Origin: Clostridium sp.
GTDB taxonomy: Bacteria > Bacillota > Clostridia > Oscillospirales > Acutalibacteraceae
Length of the DNA stretch: 64,000 nt
Direction: 5' to 3'
Assembly: GCA_031272895.1 (NCBI GenBank)
Contig: JAISSW010000002.1
Location: forward strand, 186,001-250,000
Within the stretch, counting starts at the first letter, position 1. Each line of letters starts with the position of its first letter. The translations under genes and the position numbers were made by a program. Positions 10,499-18,737 of this stretch are shown here, in pieces. A model generated the notes under the pieces. It saw only the letters and a list, made by a program, of their open reading frames with translations, ran no database searches and was not told the DNA's origin.

Positions 10499-10521
10499 GG
10501 CTTTGGCGCACTCACAAAGCC
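10499..10521. other. Small inverted repeat after rodA
   Basis: GGCTTTG and CAAAGCC form a 7-bp stem with a 9-nt loop between rodA and the gltX promoter. Neither strand has a U-run after it, so it is at best a weak terminator. Confidence 0.35.
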
Positions 10522-10533
10522 CTGTTGCGCTAA

Positions 10534-11727
10534 TCAGAACCTTTTTATAAAGCGCACCCGTGAGGGGCCATGCTCATAGCTGTGGCGAAAAACACTCATA
10601 ACAAGCCCAATGCCCAGCCAAACGCTAAGGTTGCTGCTGCCACCCGCGCTGATAAACGGCAGGGTTATGCCTATGCAGGGCAAAAACTTAAGGCACATTC
10701 CAATGTTGATTATCGCCTGAACCCCCACCATAAGCGCCACCCCGGCGCAGATTAGCTTGCCTGTTTCGTCACGGCTTTTGCGCCCGGCAAGGGCACAGCA
10801 AACCACAACCGCCGCCAGCAGCAGGAACAGCGCCGCCGCCCCCAAAAAGCCCATCTCCTCGCCGACGACGGAGAAAATCATATCGCTTTCGTTAACCGGT
10901 ACGGCGCCGCTTTGGGTGTATTCACCGGTGAAAAGCCCCTGACCCGTAAGCCCGCCGCCGCTTATTGCGTTTACCCCCATTTGCTGCTGGTAGATAACCG
11001 TGTTATATGCCTCGTCGCTGATTGTTTGACCCAGCAGGGCAAAGAACCTTGGGTAAACCGCAATAAAGCGCTCCTTTTGGAAGGCGTTGAAAACCTTTAG
11101 CCACGCAACGGGCATTGCCGCAAGCGCCAGCAGCGCCGCCCCGGCAAAGTAATACCACTTAACACCCGCCATAAACAGCAGCCCGCCGAAGATTGCCAAA
11201 AAGACCAAGGCGCTGCCCATGTCGCCGGTTATTGTAACAAGACCGATGTAAATCCCGCCGTGGATTAGCAGCGGCAAAAGCTGCCTTGGCTTGTTGATTT
11301 CCTTTCCCACAGCGTTAAGGTGCGCCGCAAAGCTGAGGATAAAGCCAAGCTTAACCAGCTCCGAGGGCTGGAGGTAAATCCCCCCCACCTGAATCCATAT
11401 TTTGGCGTCGGGGCGGTCGGCGGGTGCCGCGCCGATAACCTTTAAGGAGAGCATAATCCCCACGCAAAACACCGCAATCGCCACTATAAACCACTTGCGC
11501 GTCAGCACCTCGTAGTCCATAAAGGATATCAGCAGGCACGCCACAATCCCGGCTCCCACCGCCGCCGCCATAACAATGCTTTCACGTCCGAACAGCTGCC
11601 CCGCCTCATTGTTGCGCAACGTTGCGGAGGTGACGGAAATCAGCCCCATTGCGGAGCAGGCAAGGCAAATAAAAAACAACGGCAGGTGAGTTTCCTTTAC
11701 TGCGCTCTTAAGTCTGGATTCATTCAT
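10534..11727 (-). CDS. rodA: RodA/FtsW-type SEDS peptidoglycan polymerase
   Basis: This 397-residue protein has about ten membrane spans and the SEDS family motifs KIWIQVGGIYLQPSELVKLGFI, GDMGSALVF and the C-terminal GITLPFISAGGSSNLSVW. SEDS proteins polymerise lipid II glycan strands with a class B penicillin-binding protein. The ALVFLAIFGGLLFMAGV stretch and the lack of a division-gene context point to RodA (elongation) rather than FtsW or SpoVE, which is an inference. The ATG has AAGGAGG upstream. It follows the YhhN-like gene by 19 bases and probably shares its promoter. Confidence 0.85.
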   Translation of the reverse strand: MNESRLKSAVKETHLPLFFICLACSAMGLISVTSATLRNNEAGQLFGRESIVMAAAVGAGIVACLLISFMDYEVLTRKWFIVAIAVFCVGIMLSLKVIGAAPADRPDAKIWIQVGGIYLQPSELVKLGFILSFAAHLNAVGKEINKPRQLLPLLIHGGIYIGLVTITGDMGSALVFLAIFGGLLFMAGVKWYYFAGAALLALAAMPVAWLKVFNAFQKERFIAVYPRFFALLGQTISDEAYNTVIYQQQMGVNAISGGGLTGQGLFTGEYTQSGAVPVNESDMIFSVVGEEMGFLGAAALFLLLAAVVVCCALAGRKSRDETGKLICAGVALMVGVQAIINIGMCLKFLPCIGITLPFISAGGSSNLSVWLGIGLVMSVFRHSYEHGPSRVRFIKRF

Positions 11728-11746
11728 GCCTGTCCTCCTTTTGTTG

Positions 11747-12442
11747 TTATATTTTGGTCAGCACAAGGGCAAACAGCGCCTGCGCGGCGTAATAGGGCAG
11801 CATAACCGACGCCGTCAGCAAGCGCTTGTGCGCGCGGACACGGTCGCTGCCAAAGTTATAAAGGAACAGGGAGGTATCCGAAAGGGCAAAAAGCAGCCCC
11901 GCGCAAAGGGCAAGGCTTCCGCCCGAGTGCCCGGCAAGCAGCGCATTCGCGGCCGCCACAACCATTGCGCCAAGTATTGCGCCGTAGCAGATTATCGGTA
12001 TGGTGTTCTCGCAAAGGTAGGCAAGCACACCGCGCCATTTGAAAATAAGCAGCATTAGCGGCAGCACAAAGGCGAGCGGCAGCAGGCGCCAATCAAACGG
12101 AGCGAGGGAAAGGAGGACGGCGATATAAAGCAGCTGAGCCAGTAAAAACGGCACGCTGCCCATTATGAATAGGAAGTTCTTGTGCTTTTCAAGCGAAAAG
12201 GGACCAAGCCCCAAAAACACGTCGCCCATGAACGCCAGCACAAAGGCACCCAGCATTGCCGCCCGCGGCAGCGTCAGCTCCTTGCCGTAAACGGCGGCAA
12301 GCCCCGCCGCACAAAACAGCAGCGAGGACAAGACCTTTGCTCCGAAGCCGCCCGCCTCTCCCTTTTGGCTTTTTGACGGGAACACGCGAACAACAATTAT
12401 TAACAGGCTCAGCAGCCCTAAGCCCAAGCACAGCTCCGCCAT
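11747..12442 (-). CDS. YhhN-like membrane protein (lysoplasmalogenase family)
   Basis: This 231-residue protein has about eight hydrophobic segments. AFMGDVFLGLG in the middle and LLFALSDTSLFLYNF near the end are the conserved acidic motifs of the YhhN/TMEM86 family. Characterised members hydrolyse the vinyl-ether bond of lysoplasmalogen; many anaerobic clostridia make plasmalogens, so the activity is plausible but unproven here. It opens a two-gene unit with rodA. A second family member occurs at 55840-56643. The ATG follows AGGAGG, and a promoter lies at 12471-12499. Confidence 0.75.
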   Translation of the reverse strand: MAELCLGLGLLSLLIIVVRVFPSKSQKGEAGGFGAKVLSSLLFCAAGLAAVYGKELTLPRAAMLGAFVLAFMGDVFLGLGPFSLEKHKNFLFIMGSVPFLLAQLLYIAVLLSLAPFDWRLLPLAFVLPLMLLIFKWRGVLAYLCENTIPIICYGAILGAMVVAAANALLAGHSGGSLALCAGLLFALSDTSLFLYNFGSDRVRAHKRLLTASVMLPYYAAQALFALVLTKI

Positions 12443-12470
12443 ACCTCACCTCCTGTAAGCATTGTCTTAT

Positions 12471-12499
12471 ATTTTACCACGCGGGCGGGAGAAGTGCAA
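12471..12499 (-). promoter_or_regulatory. Promoter of the YhhN-rodA unit
   Basis: Minus strand: TTGCAC (12494-12499), 17-bp spacer, TAAAAT (12471-12476), with the start codon about 30 bp downstream. Confidence 0.65.
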
Positions 12500-12565
12500 G
12501 AGGTGGAGGCACCATGGCAGTCGCGCATTTTGGCGTAATTTGGCAGAATGTCACAAAAGCTTAGT

Positions 12566-12618
12566 TATATTGTAACCTTCTGTTCATTGACTTTTGCAAG
12601 GTTTTAGGTTACAATATA
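12566..12618 (+). promoter_or_regulatory. Promoter framed by a 12-bp inverted repeat
   Basis: TATATTGTAACC (12566-12577) is repeated exactly in inverted orientation at 12607-12618, centres 41 bp apart (about four helical turns). Between and over the right arm lies a sigma-A promoter: TTGACT at 12587-12592, 17-bp spacer, TACAAT at 12610-12615. One arm covers the -10 and the other lies 9 bp upstream of the -35. This looks like a two-site operator whose halves could be bridged by a looping repressor. The regulator is not identified. Confidence 0.75.
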
Positions 12619-12651
12619 GGTCACATACTACTTTTGAAGAGGGCTGATTCC

Positions 12652-13848
12652 TTGGATTCTATCTATTCTATATACAAAAAGGTCGGGCTTTGCATTCTTG
12701 CTGCAATACTTGTTCTTGCGCTGACTTGGTTTGCCTTGGGCGAAAGCCCGCTCTCCACCCCGGCGGAGCTGCCGATTGACTCCCAAACCACCGCCCCCGC
12801 CTACACTGCCTCGCCGCAAACCACAGCAGGGCCTCAGGAAAGCGTACCCACAACAAGCGCCGTAGGCTCCCCAAGCACCACCGCGGCGAATAGCACCACA
12901 ACAACCAAGCCCGCGACGACTACCGCAGCCGCAACAACGGCAGGCGGCTCTGCTTTACCGCAAAGCGCCGGCAAGGCGGAGGCTGTTAAGCTATATATCG
13001 ACGCTATCGCCAAGGCAAAGTCCGCCTCAGGCTTCACCGCCACACGGACGGAAACCGCCGATGTTAATATCCACACGGGCGAGAGAGTGCAAAAGAGCCT
13101 GCTTGTTTATAAGCTGGACTTCAGCGTGGACGATTTCTTCCACGATTTTGTCGCCAACCCGCGCAGCTCAAGCTATCAATACAGCGGCGGGACCTGGTCC
13201 CTAAGCTCGCAGCGCAACAAAAATAACCTGCTCACCAACAAGCAGGAGAGCGTCAATTATTATGAATACGGCACAAACGGCACGGTTTCCTACCGGGACG
13301 AGGACTATTGGAACCTTAACCCAACAAGCGGCTCCGGCGTGTCTGTTTCCGCAATGACCTCCACGCTGCGCAGCCACGACGCACTTAAAATGACAAGCGC
13401 CGCAACACCCGCCAACTTCCTGCCGCCCGCCTCTTTTTCCGCGGCGGACGTGACCGGCTACAGCTACCAAAGGACAAGCAGCGGCGCCGAGCTTAGCTTT
13501 ACACTTGCAAACAGCGCAATCGACCGCGGAATAAATATGCCGGATACGAACGCAATCCGCACACAGCCCTTTGTTTACGACGCCGGCGTAATTACGGTCA
13601 CAATGACCTTCAACAAGCTCAAGCTGGATTGGCAAAGCCCGAAAATTACCGTTACCCTCAACGAGAGCGGCTTTCCAACCTCAATTAAGCAGACGGCGAC
13701 TCTCGGCAGCGCCAGTGAATGCAGCGTCAGCATGGAAAGCTCCATCATCAGCATGGACAACCTAAGCTCCAACGCTACTGGCTCATATTCCATAAGCTGG
13801 AAGCTGAGCGACTGGAACAAAACCGCCACACCGGGGAGACCATTCTGA
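12652..13848 (+). CDS. Secreted or anchored protein with Thr-rich linker, unknown function
   Basis: This protein of about 398 residues has a short cytoplasmic start, one membrane segment (about residues 10-30) with no clear signal-peptidase site, a low-complexity Thr/Ser/Pro/Ala stretch to about residue 103, and an extracellular domain of about 295 residues that I do not recognise. TTG at 12652 is preferred because GAAGAGGG lies 8 nt upstream; another TTG six codons earlier has no such site. The Thr-rich spacer behind a membrane anchor is shared with the large protein at 46332-50990. It overlaps rsmD as TGATG, so the two are translationally coupled. Confidence 0.75.
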   Translation: MDSIYSIYKKVGLCILAAILVLALTWFALGESPLSTPAELPIDSQTTAPAYTASPQTTAGPQESVPTTSAVGSPSTTAANSTTTTKPATTTAAATTAGGSALPQSAGKAEAVKLYIDAIAKAKSASGFTATRTETADVNIHTGERVQKSLLVYKLDFSVDDFFHDFVANPRSSSYQYSGGTWSLSSQRNKNNLLTNKQESVNYYEYGTNGTVSYRDEDYWNLNPTSGSGVSVSAMTSTLRSHDALKMTSAATPANFLPPASFSAADVTGYSYQRTSSGAELSFTLANSAIDRGINMPDTNAIRTQPFVYDAGVITVTMTFNKLKLDWQSPKITVTLNESGFPTSIKQTATLGSASECSVSMESSIISMDNLSSNATGSYSISWKLSDWNKTATPGRPF

Positions 13849-14393
13849 TGAGGGTAATCACAGGCTCGGCGCGGGGCAAGCGCCTGTTATCCCCCGCGGG
13901 GGAGGGTACACGCCCCACCACGGACAGGGTCAAGGAGGCTCTGTTTTCGGTTATTCAGTTCCGTTTGGAGGGCAGACGGGTGCTGGATTTATTCGCCGGC
14001 AGCGGGCAGCTTGGGATTGAGGCACTCAGCCGCGGAGCCGCGGAGGCAGTGTTTGCGGACAATGACCGCAGGGCGCTGCGGCTTGCACGGCAGAACGCAG
14101 AGGGCTGCGGCTTTGCCGAAAGCTGCCGCTTTGTTCAGTGTGAGTCCATTGGCTTTTTGAGGGGCTGCGGGGAGAAATTCTCATTGGTGTTTTTGGACCC
14201 TCCGTACAAAAAGGCGGGCGACACGGGGCTTTCCCTGCTGGAGCAGGCGCTGGAGCTTTTGCCCCCCCTGCTCAGCGATGACGCAATAGTCTGCGCGGAG
14301 TCGCCGTCCGAACAGGCGCTGCCCACAGTGCTGGGCAGGCTTAACGCAAAAAGCTACAGGCACGGCAAAACAAAGCTCACCATCTACAGCTGA
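13848..14393 (+). CDS. rsmD: 16S rRNA (guanine966-N2)-methyltransferase
   Basis: This 181-residue SAM-dependent methyltransferase has the RsmD N-terminus MRVITGSARGKRL, the SAM-binding DLFAGSG at residues 47-53 and the catalytic DPPY at 117-120. RsmD methylates G966 of 16S rRNA during 30S assembly. The start is fixed by the TGATG overlap with the upstream gene. rsmD-coaD is a common bacterial pair, and coaD follows here after 11 bases. Confidence 0.92.
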   Translation: MRVITGSARGKRLLSPAGEGTRPTTDRVKEALFSVIQFRLEGRRVLDLFAGSGQLGIEALSRGAAEAVFADNDRRALRLARQNAEGCGFAESCRFVQCESIGFLRGCGEKFSLVFLDPPYKKAGDTGLSLLEQALELLPPLLSDDAIVCAESPSEQALPTVLGRLNAKSYRHGKTKLTIYS

Positions 14394-14404
14394 AAGGAGG
14401 AAAT

Positions 14405-14902
14405 ATGCGCACGGCAATCTGCCCCGGCAGCTTTGACCCGGTAACGAACGGGCACATGGACATAATCCGCCGCTCAAGCCTGTTGTTCGACAGGGTTATT
14501 GTTGCGGTTATGGAAAATTACCATTCCCTGCACAAGCCAAACCGTCTGTTTTCCGCCGACGAGCGAGTTGAGCTGATTCGCCGCTGCACAAAGGGGATAG
14601 CAAACGTGGAGGTGCTTTCCTCAGGGGGGTTACTTGCGGATTTGTTCCGCCAAAAGCAGGCTGACTGCGTGGTTAAGGGGCTGCGCGTCGTCAGTGATTT
14701 TGAAATAGAGTTTCAGCAGGCGCTGATTAACCGGGAGCTGAACCCGGCGCTTGAAACGGTGTTCCTTACCGCCGGCGCGGATTCTATGTTCCTCTCCTCC
14801 AGCGTGGTCAAGCAAATTGCCCAATTTGACGGCGAAATTGACCGCTTTGTTCCGGAGGAAATAGTCGGCGACGTAATCAAACGGGTTAAAGAGCTTACAT
14901 AA
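14405..14902 (+). CDS. coaD: Phosphopantetheine adenylyltransferase
   Basis: This 165-residue enzyme transfers AMP from ATP to 4'-phosphopantetheine, the penultimate step of coenzyme A synthesis. It has PGSFDPVTNGH, the nucleotidyltransferase T/HxGH site at about residues 14-17, and a C-terminal SSSVVKQIA-type motif. Length is normal for CoaD. AAAGGAGG lies upstream of the ATG. It is the third gene of the operon starting at 12652 and is followed by a coiled-coil gene after 24 bases. Confidence 0.95.
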   Translation: MRTAICPGSFDPVTNGHMDIIRRSSLLFDRVIVAVMENYHSLHKPNRLFSADERVELIRRCTKGIANVEVLSSGGLLADLFRQKQADCVVKGLRVVSDFEIEFQQALINRELNPALETVFLTAGADSMFLSSSVVKQIAQFDGEIDRFVPEEIVGDVIKRVKELT

Positions 14903-14926
14903 AAAATTTTTACGGGGGTCACAATC

Positions 14927-15685
14927 ATGGACAAAGCCAAGGGTGTTTTAGAGCTTGTTGCGCAAATGGTCGCATTGCTGGATGAGGGCGGGCGCAGTCC
15001 GTTCAGCACAAAGGTCAAGGTGGACGCGGAACTGCTGCAACAATGTGCGGAGGATATCCGCGCACAGCTGCCGCAGGAGCTGCAGCAGGCAACGGAATTG
15101 CTTGAGCAGAGGGAACGTATACTCTACCTTGCGCGGCAGGAAGCGACCACGGCGACAGCCAACGCAAGGGCGGAGGCAAAAGCCCTGACCGAGAGCACTG
15201 ATCTCAAAATCCGCGAGGGGATCGCCAACGCGGAGGCTGCCGCGCAAAAGCTTAAGGAAGAAGCCGTAGCGACGGCAAAGCGCACAGTCTCAACGGCGGA
15301 GGCGCAAAAGGCGGATATCCTTGCAAAGGCACAGCAACAGGCGGCAAAGCTTGTTGAGGAAAGCGCAATCACGCGCGACGCAAGGCAGGCCGCGGCTGAG
15401 CTTGCGCGCGTCACCGAGGGCAAGGCTCGTGCCATGCTCGAGGAGGCAGAGCAGAGGGCTAAGGAAGTCGTCGCCGAGGCTATGCGCCGCGCGGAGGAGC
15501 TACGAAATCAGGCCATCGAGGACGCGCAGCGCCGCAAAACTGAGGCGGAGCAATATTCATCGCAGGTTCGCTCCTCTGCGGAGGAATACGCCGGCGGGCT
15601 GCTGCAGGACGCCATGGACCATCTCTCAAGCGCACAGGCGCAGGTCATTAAGGCGCAGGAAAGGCTTAATCGCGCAACAAACTAA
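14927..15685 (+). CDS. Coiled-coil protein downstream of coaD, unknown function
   Basis: This 252-residue protein is almost entirely Ala/Glu/Arg/Lys/Gln-rich helix with heptad character from about residue 45 to the end, preceded by a short N-terminal segment MDKAKGVLELVAQMVALLDEG. There is no membrane segment or signal peptide. It resembles ATP-synthase-b-like or DivIVA-like coiled coils only in composition. I recall coiled-coil genes annotated 'ATPase' after coaD in other clostridia, without known function. A scaffold or envelope-linked role is possible. A good terminator follows it and ends the operon. Confidence 0.7.
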   Translation: MDKAKGVLELVAQMVALLDEGGRSPFSTKVKVDAELLQQCAEDIRAQLPQELQQATELLEQRERILYLARQEATTATANARAEAKALTESTDLKIREGIANAEAAAQKLKEEAVATAKRTVSTAEAQKADILAKAQQQAAKLVEESAITRDARQAAAELARVTEGKARAMLEEAEQRAKEVVAEAMRRAEELRNQAIEDAQRRKTEAEQYSSQVRSSAEEYAGGLLQDAMDHLSSAQAQVIKAQERLNRATN

Positions 15686-15700
15686 GCCGCTTAAACAACA

Positions 15701-15730
15701 AAAAGGCGCACATTTTTTGTGCGCTTTTTT
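15701..15730 (+). terminator. Intrinsic terminator of the 12.6-15.7 kb operon
   Basis: GCGCAC (15706-15711) pairs with GTGCGC (15719-15724) and is followed by six T residues; an A-tract precedes the stem. Confidence 0.85.
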
Positions 15731-15733
15731 GCG

Positions 15734-15762
15734 TTGCAATACATCGGCGTTTGTAGTATAAT
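15734..15762 (+). promoter_or_regulatory. Promoter of the aldo/keto reductase gene
   Basis: TTGCAA (15734-15739), 17-bp spacer, TATAAT (15757-15762); the coding start is 33 bp downstream. Confidence 0.8.
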
Positions 15763-15794
15763 CATACCAACGATGTTTTCGGAGGATTTTTTCC

Positions 15795-16991
15795 ATGCAA
15801 TACAGGTTGGACAAAAAAAGCAACACGGAGCTTTCCGTCTACGGCTTGGGCGGAATGCGAATCCCAAAGGACATAGGCGCGGTTAAGCAAATGCTGCTTG
15901 ACGCCCATGAGGCGGGCGTTAATTATATTGACACAGCCTACGTTTACCCCGGCAGCGAGGAGCTTTACGGAAAGGCTTTTGAGGAAACCGGGCTGCGCGA
16001 CAGTTTTTACCTTGCAACAAAGCTGCCCCTGATGTTAACAAAAAAGGGCGAGGACTTTGAAAAATACTTTGCCCGCCAGCTTGAGCGCCTTAAAACCGAC
16101 CACATAGATTATTATCTGCTGCATATGCTCGTCAGCCCGCAGCAGCTGACAAAGCTGCGTTCGCTTGGCTTGGAGGAATGGATAGCGCAGAAAAAGGCGG
16201 CGGGGCAAATCCGCCGGCTCGGCTTTTCGTTCCACGGCAGGCAGGAGGACTTTTTGGAGCTGCTGGATATGCGCGAGTGGGATTTTGTTCAGATTCAGTA
16301 TAATTACAGCGACCCGAATTACCAGGCGGGGGAAGCGGGTCTGAAGAAAGCCGCCTCCCTGGGCTTGCCCGTCTTGGTAATGGAGCCTCTGCTTGGCGGT
16401 CGGCTAACGGACAGCCTGCCCAAGGAGGCGCGCGCAATCTTCCAAAGGGCAAACCCCGGGCGCTCCTTGGCAAGCTGGGGTTTCCGCTGGCTGTATGACC
16501 AGCCGGAGGTAACACTTTGCCTTTCCGGCGTTGGCAAGCGGGAATATTGGTTGGAAAACCTTGCCACCGCGGGCGAGGCGGCAGTCGGCATGGTCACGCC
16601 GGAGGAACGTGAGGTTTACGCAAGGGTGACACAGGTGCTGCGCAGCAAAATCAAGGTGCCCTGCACAAGCTGCCGTTACTGCATGCCATGCCCCAAAAAT
16701 GTTAATATACCCGGTGTTTTTTCGGCGTATAACTCGCGCTACACAATCAACTACCGCACGGGCGTACAGCAATATATGACCAACGCGGCTTTCGCTTCCG
16801 ATACCTACACAGGCCCCGCCGCCTGCGTCGCCTGCCGCAAATGTGAGCGGCACTGCCCGCAGAACATTGCAATTGTTGACGAGCTGAAAAATGTCCGCCG
16901 CAAAATGGAGCCGCTTTGGTGGCGAATCGCCCACCATGCCTACCATGGCAAGCTCTTCCAAAAAGTCCTGAAGCTTTGGGGCGGCAACTAA
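15795..16991 (+). CDS. Aldo/keto reductase with C-terminal 4Fe-4S domain
   Basis: This 398-residue protein has an aldo/keto reductase barrel (about residues 1-275: GLGGMRIP, NYIDTAYVYPGSEELYG, DYYLLHML) followed by a ferredoxin-like part with two cysteine clusters, CTSCRYCMPCP and CVACRKCERHCP. Such fusions are common in anaerobes and are assumed to couple NAD(P)H-linked carbonyl chemistry to electron transfer; the substrate is unknown. The ATG has GGAGGA upstream. Its stop codon interlocks with the convergent tsaE stop (CTAA), leaving no intergenic space. Confidence 0.88.
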   Translation: MQYRLDKKSNTELSVYGLGGMRIPKDIGAVKQMLLDAHEAGVNYIDTAYVYPGSEELYGKAFEETGLRDSFYLATKLPLMLTKKGEDFEKYFARQLERLKTDHIDYYLLHMLVSPQQLTKLRSLGLEEWIAQKKAAGQIRRLGFSFHGRQEDFLELLDMREWDFVQIQYNYSDPNYQAGEAGLKKAASLGLPVLVMEPLLGGRLTDSLPKEARAIFQRANPGRSLASWGFRWLYDQPEVTLCLSGVGKREYWLENLATAGEAAVGMVTPEEREVYARVTQVLRSKIKVPCTSCRYCMPCPKNVNIPGVFSAYNSRYTINYRTGVQQYMTNAAFASDTYTGPAACVACRKCERHCPQNIAIVDELKNVRRKMEPLWWRIAHHAYHGKLFQKVLKLWGGN

Positions 16992-17428
16992 AAGACAGCC
17001 GAAAAAGGCTCTCCCTCTATTTCGATTATTCTCTCTCCCTCTGCTTCGCCGTGGGTGATTTTAACCCGCAGTGCGTCCGCCGGTAAGGCACCGACAATGT
17101 TTTCGCTCCATTCAATAGCTATGACGGCGCCGCTCTCAAGGTAATCAAAAAAGCCGCAGCTCTCCAAATCCGCCCAGGTACCCACGCGGTACATATCAAA
17201 ATGCGTGAGCAGCAGCCTGCCGTCGGCACGGTATTCGTTAACAATGGCAAAAGTGGGGCTTGTTACGGCGCAGTCAAGCCCCAAGCCCTTTGCCAAGCCC
17301 CTTACAAACGCCGTTTTGCCCGCTCCAAGCCCGCCGAAGAGCGCAACTACGGCGCCGTGCGGCAGCTTTTGCGCAAGCCCTGCGGCAAGCTGTTCGGTTT
17401 CATCAGCGGAGTGCGTAATTATTTTCAT
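16988..17428 (-). CDS. tsaE: tRNA threonylcarbamoyladenosine synthesis ATPase TsaE
   Basis: This 146-residue ATPase works with TsaB and TsaD to make t6A37 in ANN-decoding tRNAs. It has Walker A GGLGAGKT at residues 32-39, TSPTF at 56-60, and the HFDMYR and EWSE motifs of the family. The ATG at 17428 matches the family length; the frame extends ten codons upstream without a better ribosome binding site (only a weak GGCAGGTG precedes the ATG). tsaB and tsaD are not in the window. Confidence 0.93.
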   Translation of the reverse strand: MKIITHSADETEQLAAGLAQKLPHGAVVALFGGLGAGKTAFVRGLAKGLGLDCAVTSPTFAIVNEYRADGRLLLTHFDMYRVGTWADLESCGFFDYLESGAVIAIEWSENIVGALPADALRVKITHGEAEGERIIEIEGEPFSAVF

Positions 17429-17466
17429 GCTGCACCTGCCCGAAAAAATTTGACCCAAAAAGCCGC

Positions 17467-17501
17467 AAAAAAGCGGGTCAAGACCCTTGGTCCCAACCCG
17501 C
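17467..17501 (-). terminator. Terminator of the Ldh2-type dehydrogenase gene
   Basis: Minus strand: GCGGGT/ACCCGC outer stem with an inner GACC/GGTC stem, followed by six T residues. It lies 12 bases after the dehydrogenase stop. Confidence 0.85.
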
Positions 17502-17512
17502 CGAGCATCAGC

Positions 17513-18622
17513 TTATTTCTCCCACGGGAAGGTGTATTGCGTCAAGCCAAGCGCGTCGCGCACCTTGCTGAATTCCGCCTGCACCGCCTCGTTAATGGGT
17601 ACGCCGCTGTCTTTACGCTGCAGCCACACAAGGTACTCCTTTTCGCCGGCCGTGTAAATCCTCTCTTCCCCGGGCGCCTTTGCGCTTGCGCGCAGGTCAC
17701 GCAGTATATCCCCCGTCGTTTTGCGGAAGCTATCCAGGCCGACAAAGGCCTCCGGGTCAATGGCAATGAAGAAGTGCCCAAGGTGATAGGGAACCTTCTC
17801 ACGGTTTTCGCCGAAGCCGCTGAGCATTTTAAGGTAATTGCCCGCCTGCAGCGCCGCAGAAAGAACCTCAACGACAGTTGCGTAGCCGTAGCCCTTGTAG
17901 CCCGCCATTTCCTCGCCAATGCCGCCCAAGGGGGCAAGCGCCGCCTCGCCGGTGTTAAGCTGTTTAAGGATTTCCGTGGAGTTAGTCAGCGCCTGACCAT
18001 TGCGCCCCACAACCTGACCCGCCGGCGTATCCTTGCCTATGCGGTCGTAGTATTCAATTTTGCCGCGCTGCACAATAGATGTTGCGCAGTCCAACACAAA
18101 GGGGAAGTCCTCGTCCGTCGGGAACCCGACTGTCAGTGGGTTTGTACCCAGCATATTCTCAACGCCGAAGGTTGGGGCGATTGACGGGCGGGCGTTTGTG
18201 CCGGTAATGCCAATCAAGCCCTGCTGAGTAGCCATTGTTGCGTAATAGCCAGCAATGCCGTAGTGGCAGGAATTACGCACAACCGTCATGCCCATGCCGT
18301 ATTCCTTGGCCTTGTCTATTGCCATTTGCATTGCCTTGTAGCCGATGACCTGACCCATGCCGTCGTGACCGTCGATGACGGCGGTAGTTTTGGTTTCCTT
18401 AACTACCTCGAAGTTGGTGACGGGGTTCTGAATTCCCTCGTTGATTCGGTCAATGTAGATGGGCTTAAAGCGGTTGCAGCCGTGTGATTCAATGCCGCGC
18501 TTGTCGCTCTCCAAAAGAACGTCCGCGCAGATTTTCGCGTCCTCGCGGGGAACACCCACACCAACAAACGCGTCCTCAACAAACGCGTAGATGGTTTCCC
18601 AGTCAACGATGTGCTTTGCCAT
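17513..18622 (-). CDS. Ldh2-family malate/lactate/ureidoglycolate dehydrogenase
   Basis: This 369-residue protein is a member of the Ldh2/MdhG NAD(P)-dependent 2-hydroxyacid dehydrogenases, which are unrelated to the Rossmann lactate dehydrogenases. Recognisable blocks are ADVLLESDKRGIESHGCNRF, RNSCHYGIAGYYATMA with the catalytic histidine, and GTNPLTVGFPT. The family oxidises malate, lactate, sulfolactate or ureidoglycolate; the substrate cannot be decided from sequence. It stands alone between a perfect promoter and a strong terminator. The ATG follows GGGAGG. High, constitutive expression is likely from the promoter quality. Confidence 0.88.
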   Translation of the reverse strand: MAKHIVDWETIYAFVEDAFVGVGVPREDAKICADVLLESDKRGIESHGCNRFKPIYIDRINEGIQNPVTNFEVVKETKTTAVIDGHDGMGQVIGYKAMQMAIDKAKEYGMGMTVVRNSCHYGIAGYYATMATQQGLIGITGTNARPSIAPTFGVENMLGTNPLTVGFPTDEDFPFVLDCATSIVQRGKIEYYDRIGKDTPAGQVVGRNGQALTNSTEILKQLNTGEAALAPLGGIGEEMAGYKGYGYATVVEVLSAALQAGNYLKMLSGFGENREKVPYHLGHFFIAIDPEAFVGLDSFRKTTGDILRDLRASAKAPGEERIYTAGEKEYLVWLQRKDSGVPINEAVQAEFSKVRDALGLTQYTFPWEK

Positions 18623-18663
18623 AACAATTTTCCTCCCATTATAATGGATGATTCTTGTTTCAG

Positions 18664-18692
18664 ATTATACCACAAGCACCCCCGCTTGTCAA
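18664..18692 (-). promoter_or_regulatory. Consensus promoter of the Ldh2-type gene
   Basis: Minus strand: TTGACA (18687-18692), 17-bp spacer, TATAAT (18664-18669); exact sigma-A consensus, with a 40-nt leader. Confidence 0.9.
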
Positions 18693-18737
18693 GGCGAGGG
18701 TGGGCTTACGGCAGCTTTTAGGGCGTCTGTTTTTGGC

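Noticed and set aside
17201..18184. A 327-codon open frame on the plus strand across tsaE and the Ldh2-type gene
   Set aside because: It is antisense to two clear genes, its translation has no recognisable domain, and high GC makes long shadow frames common.
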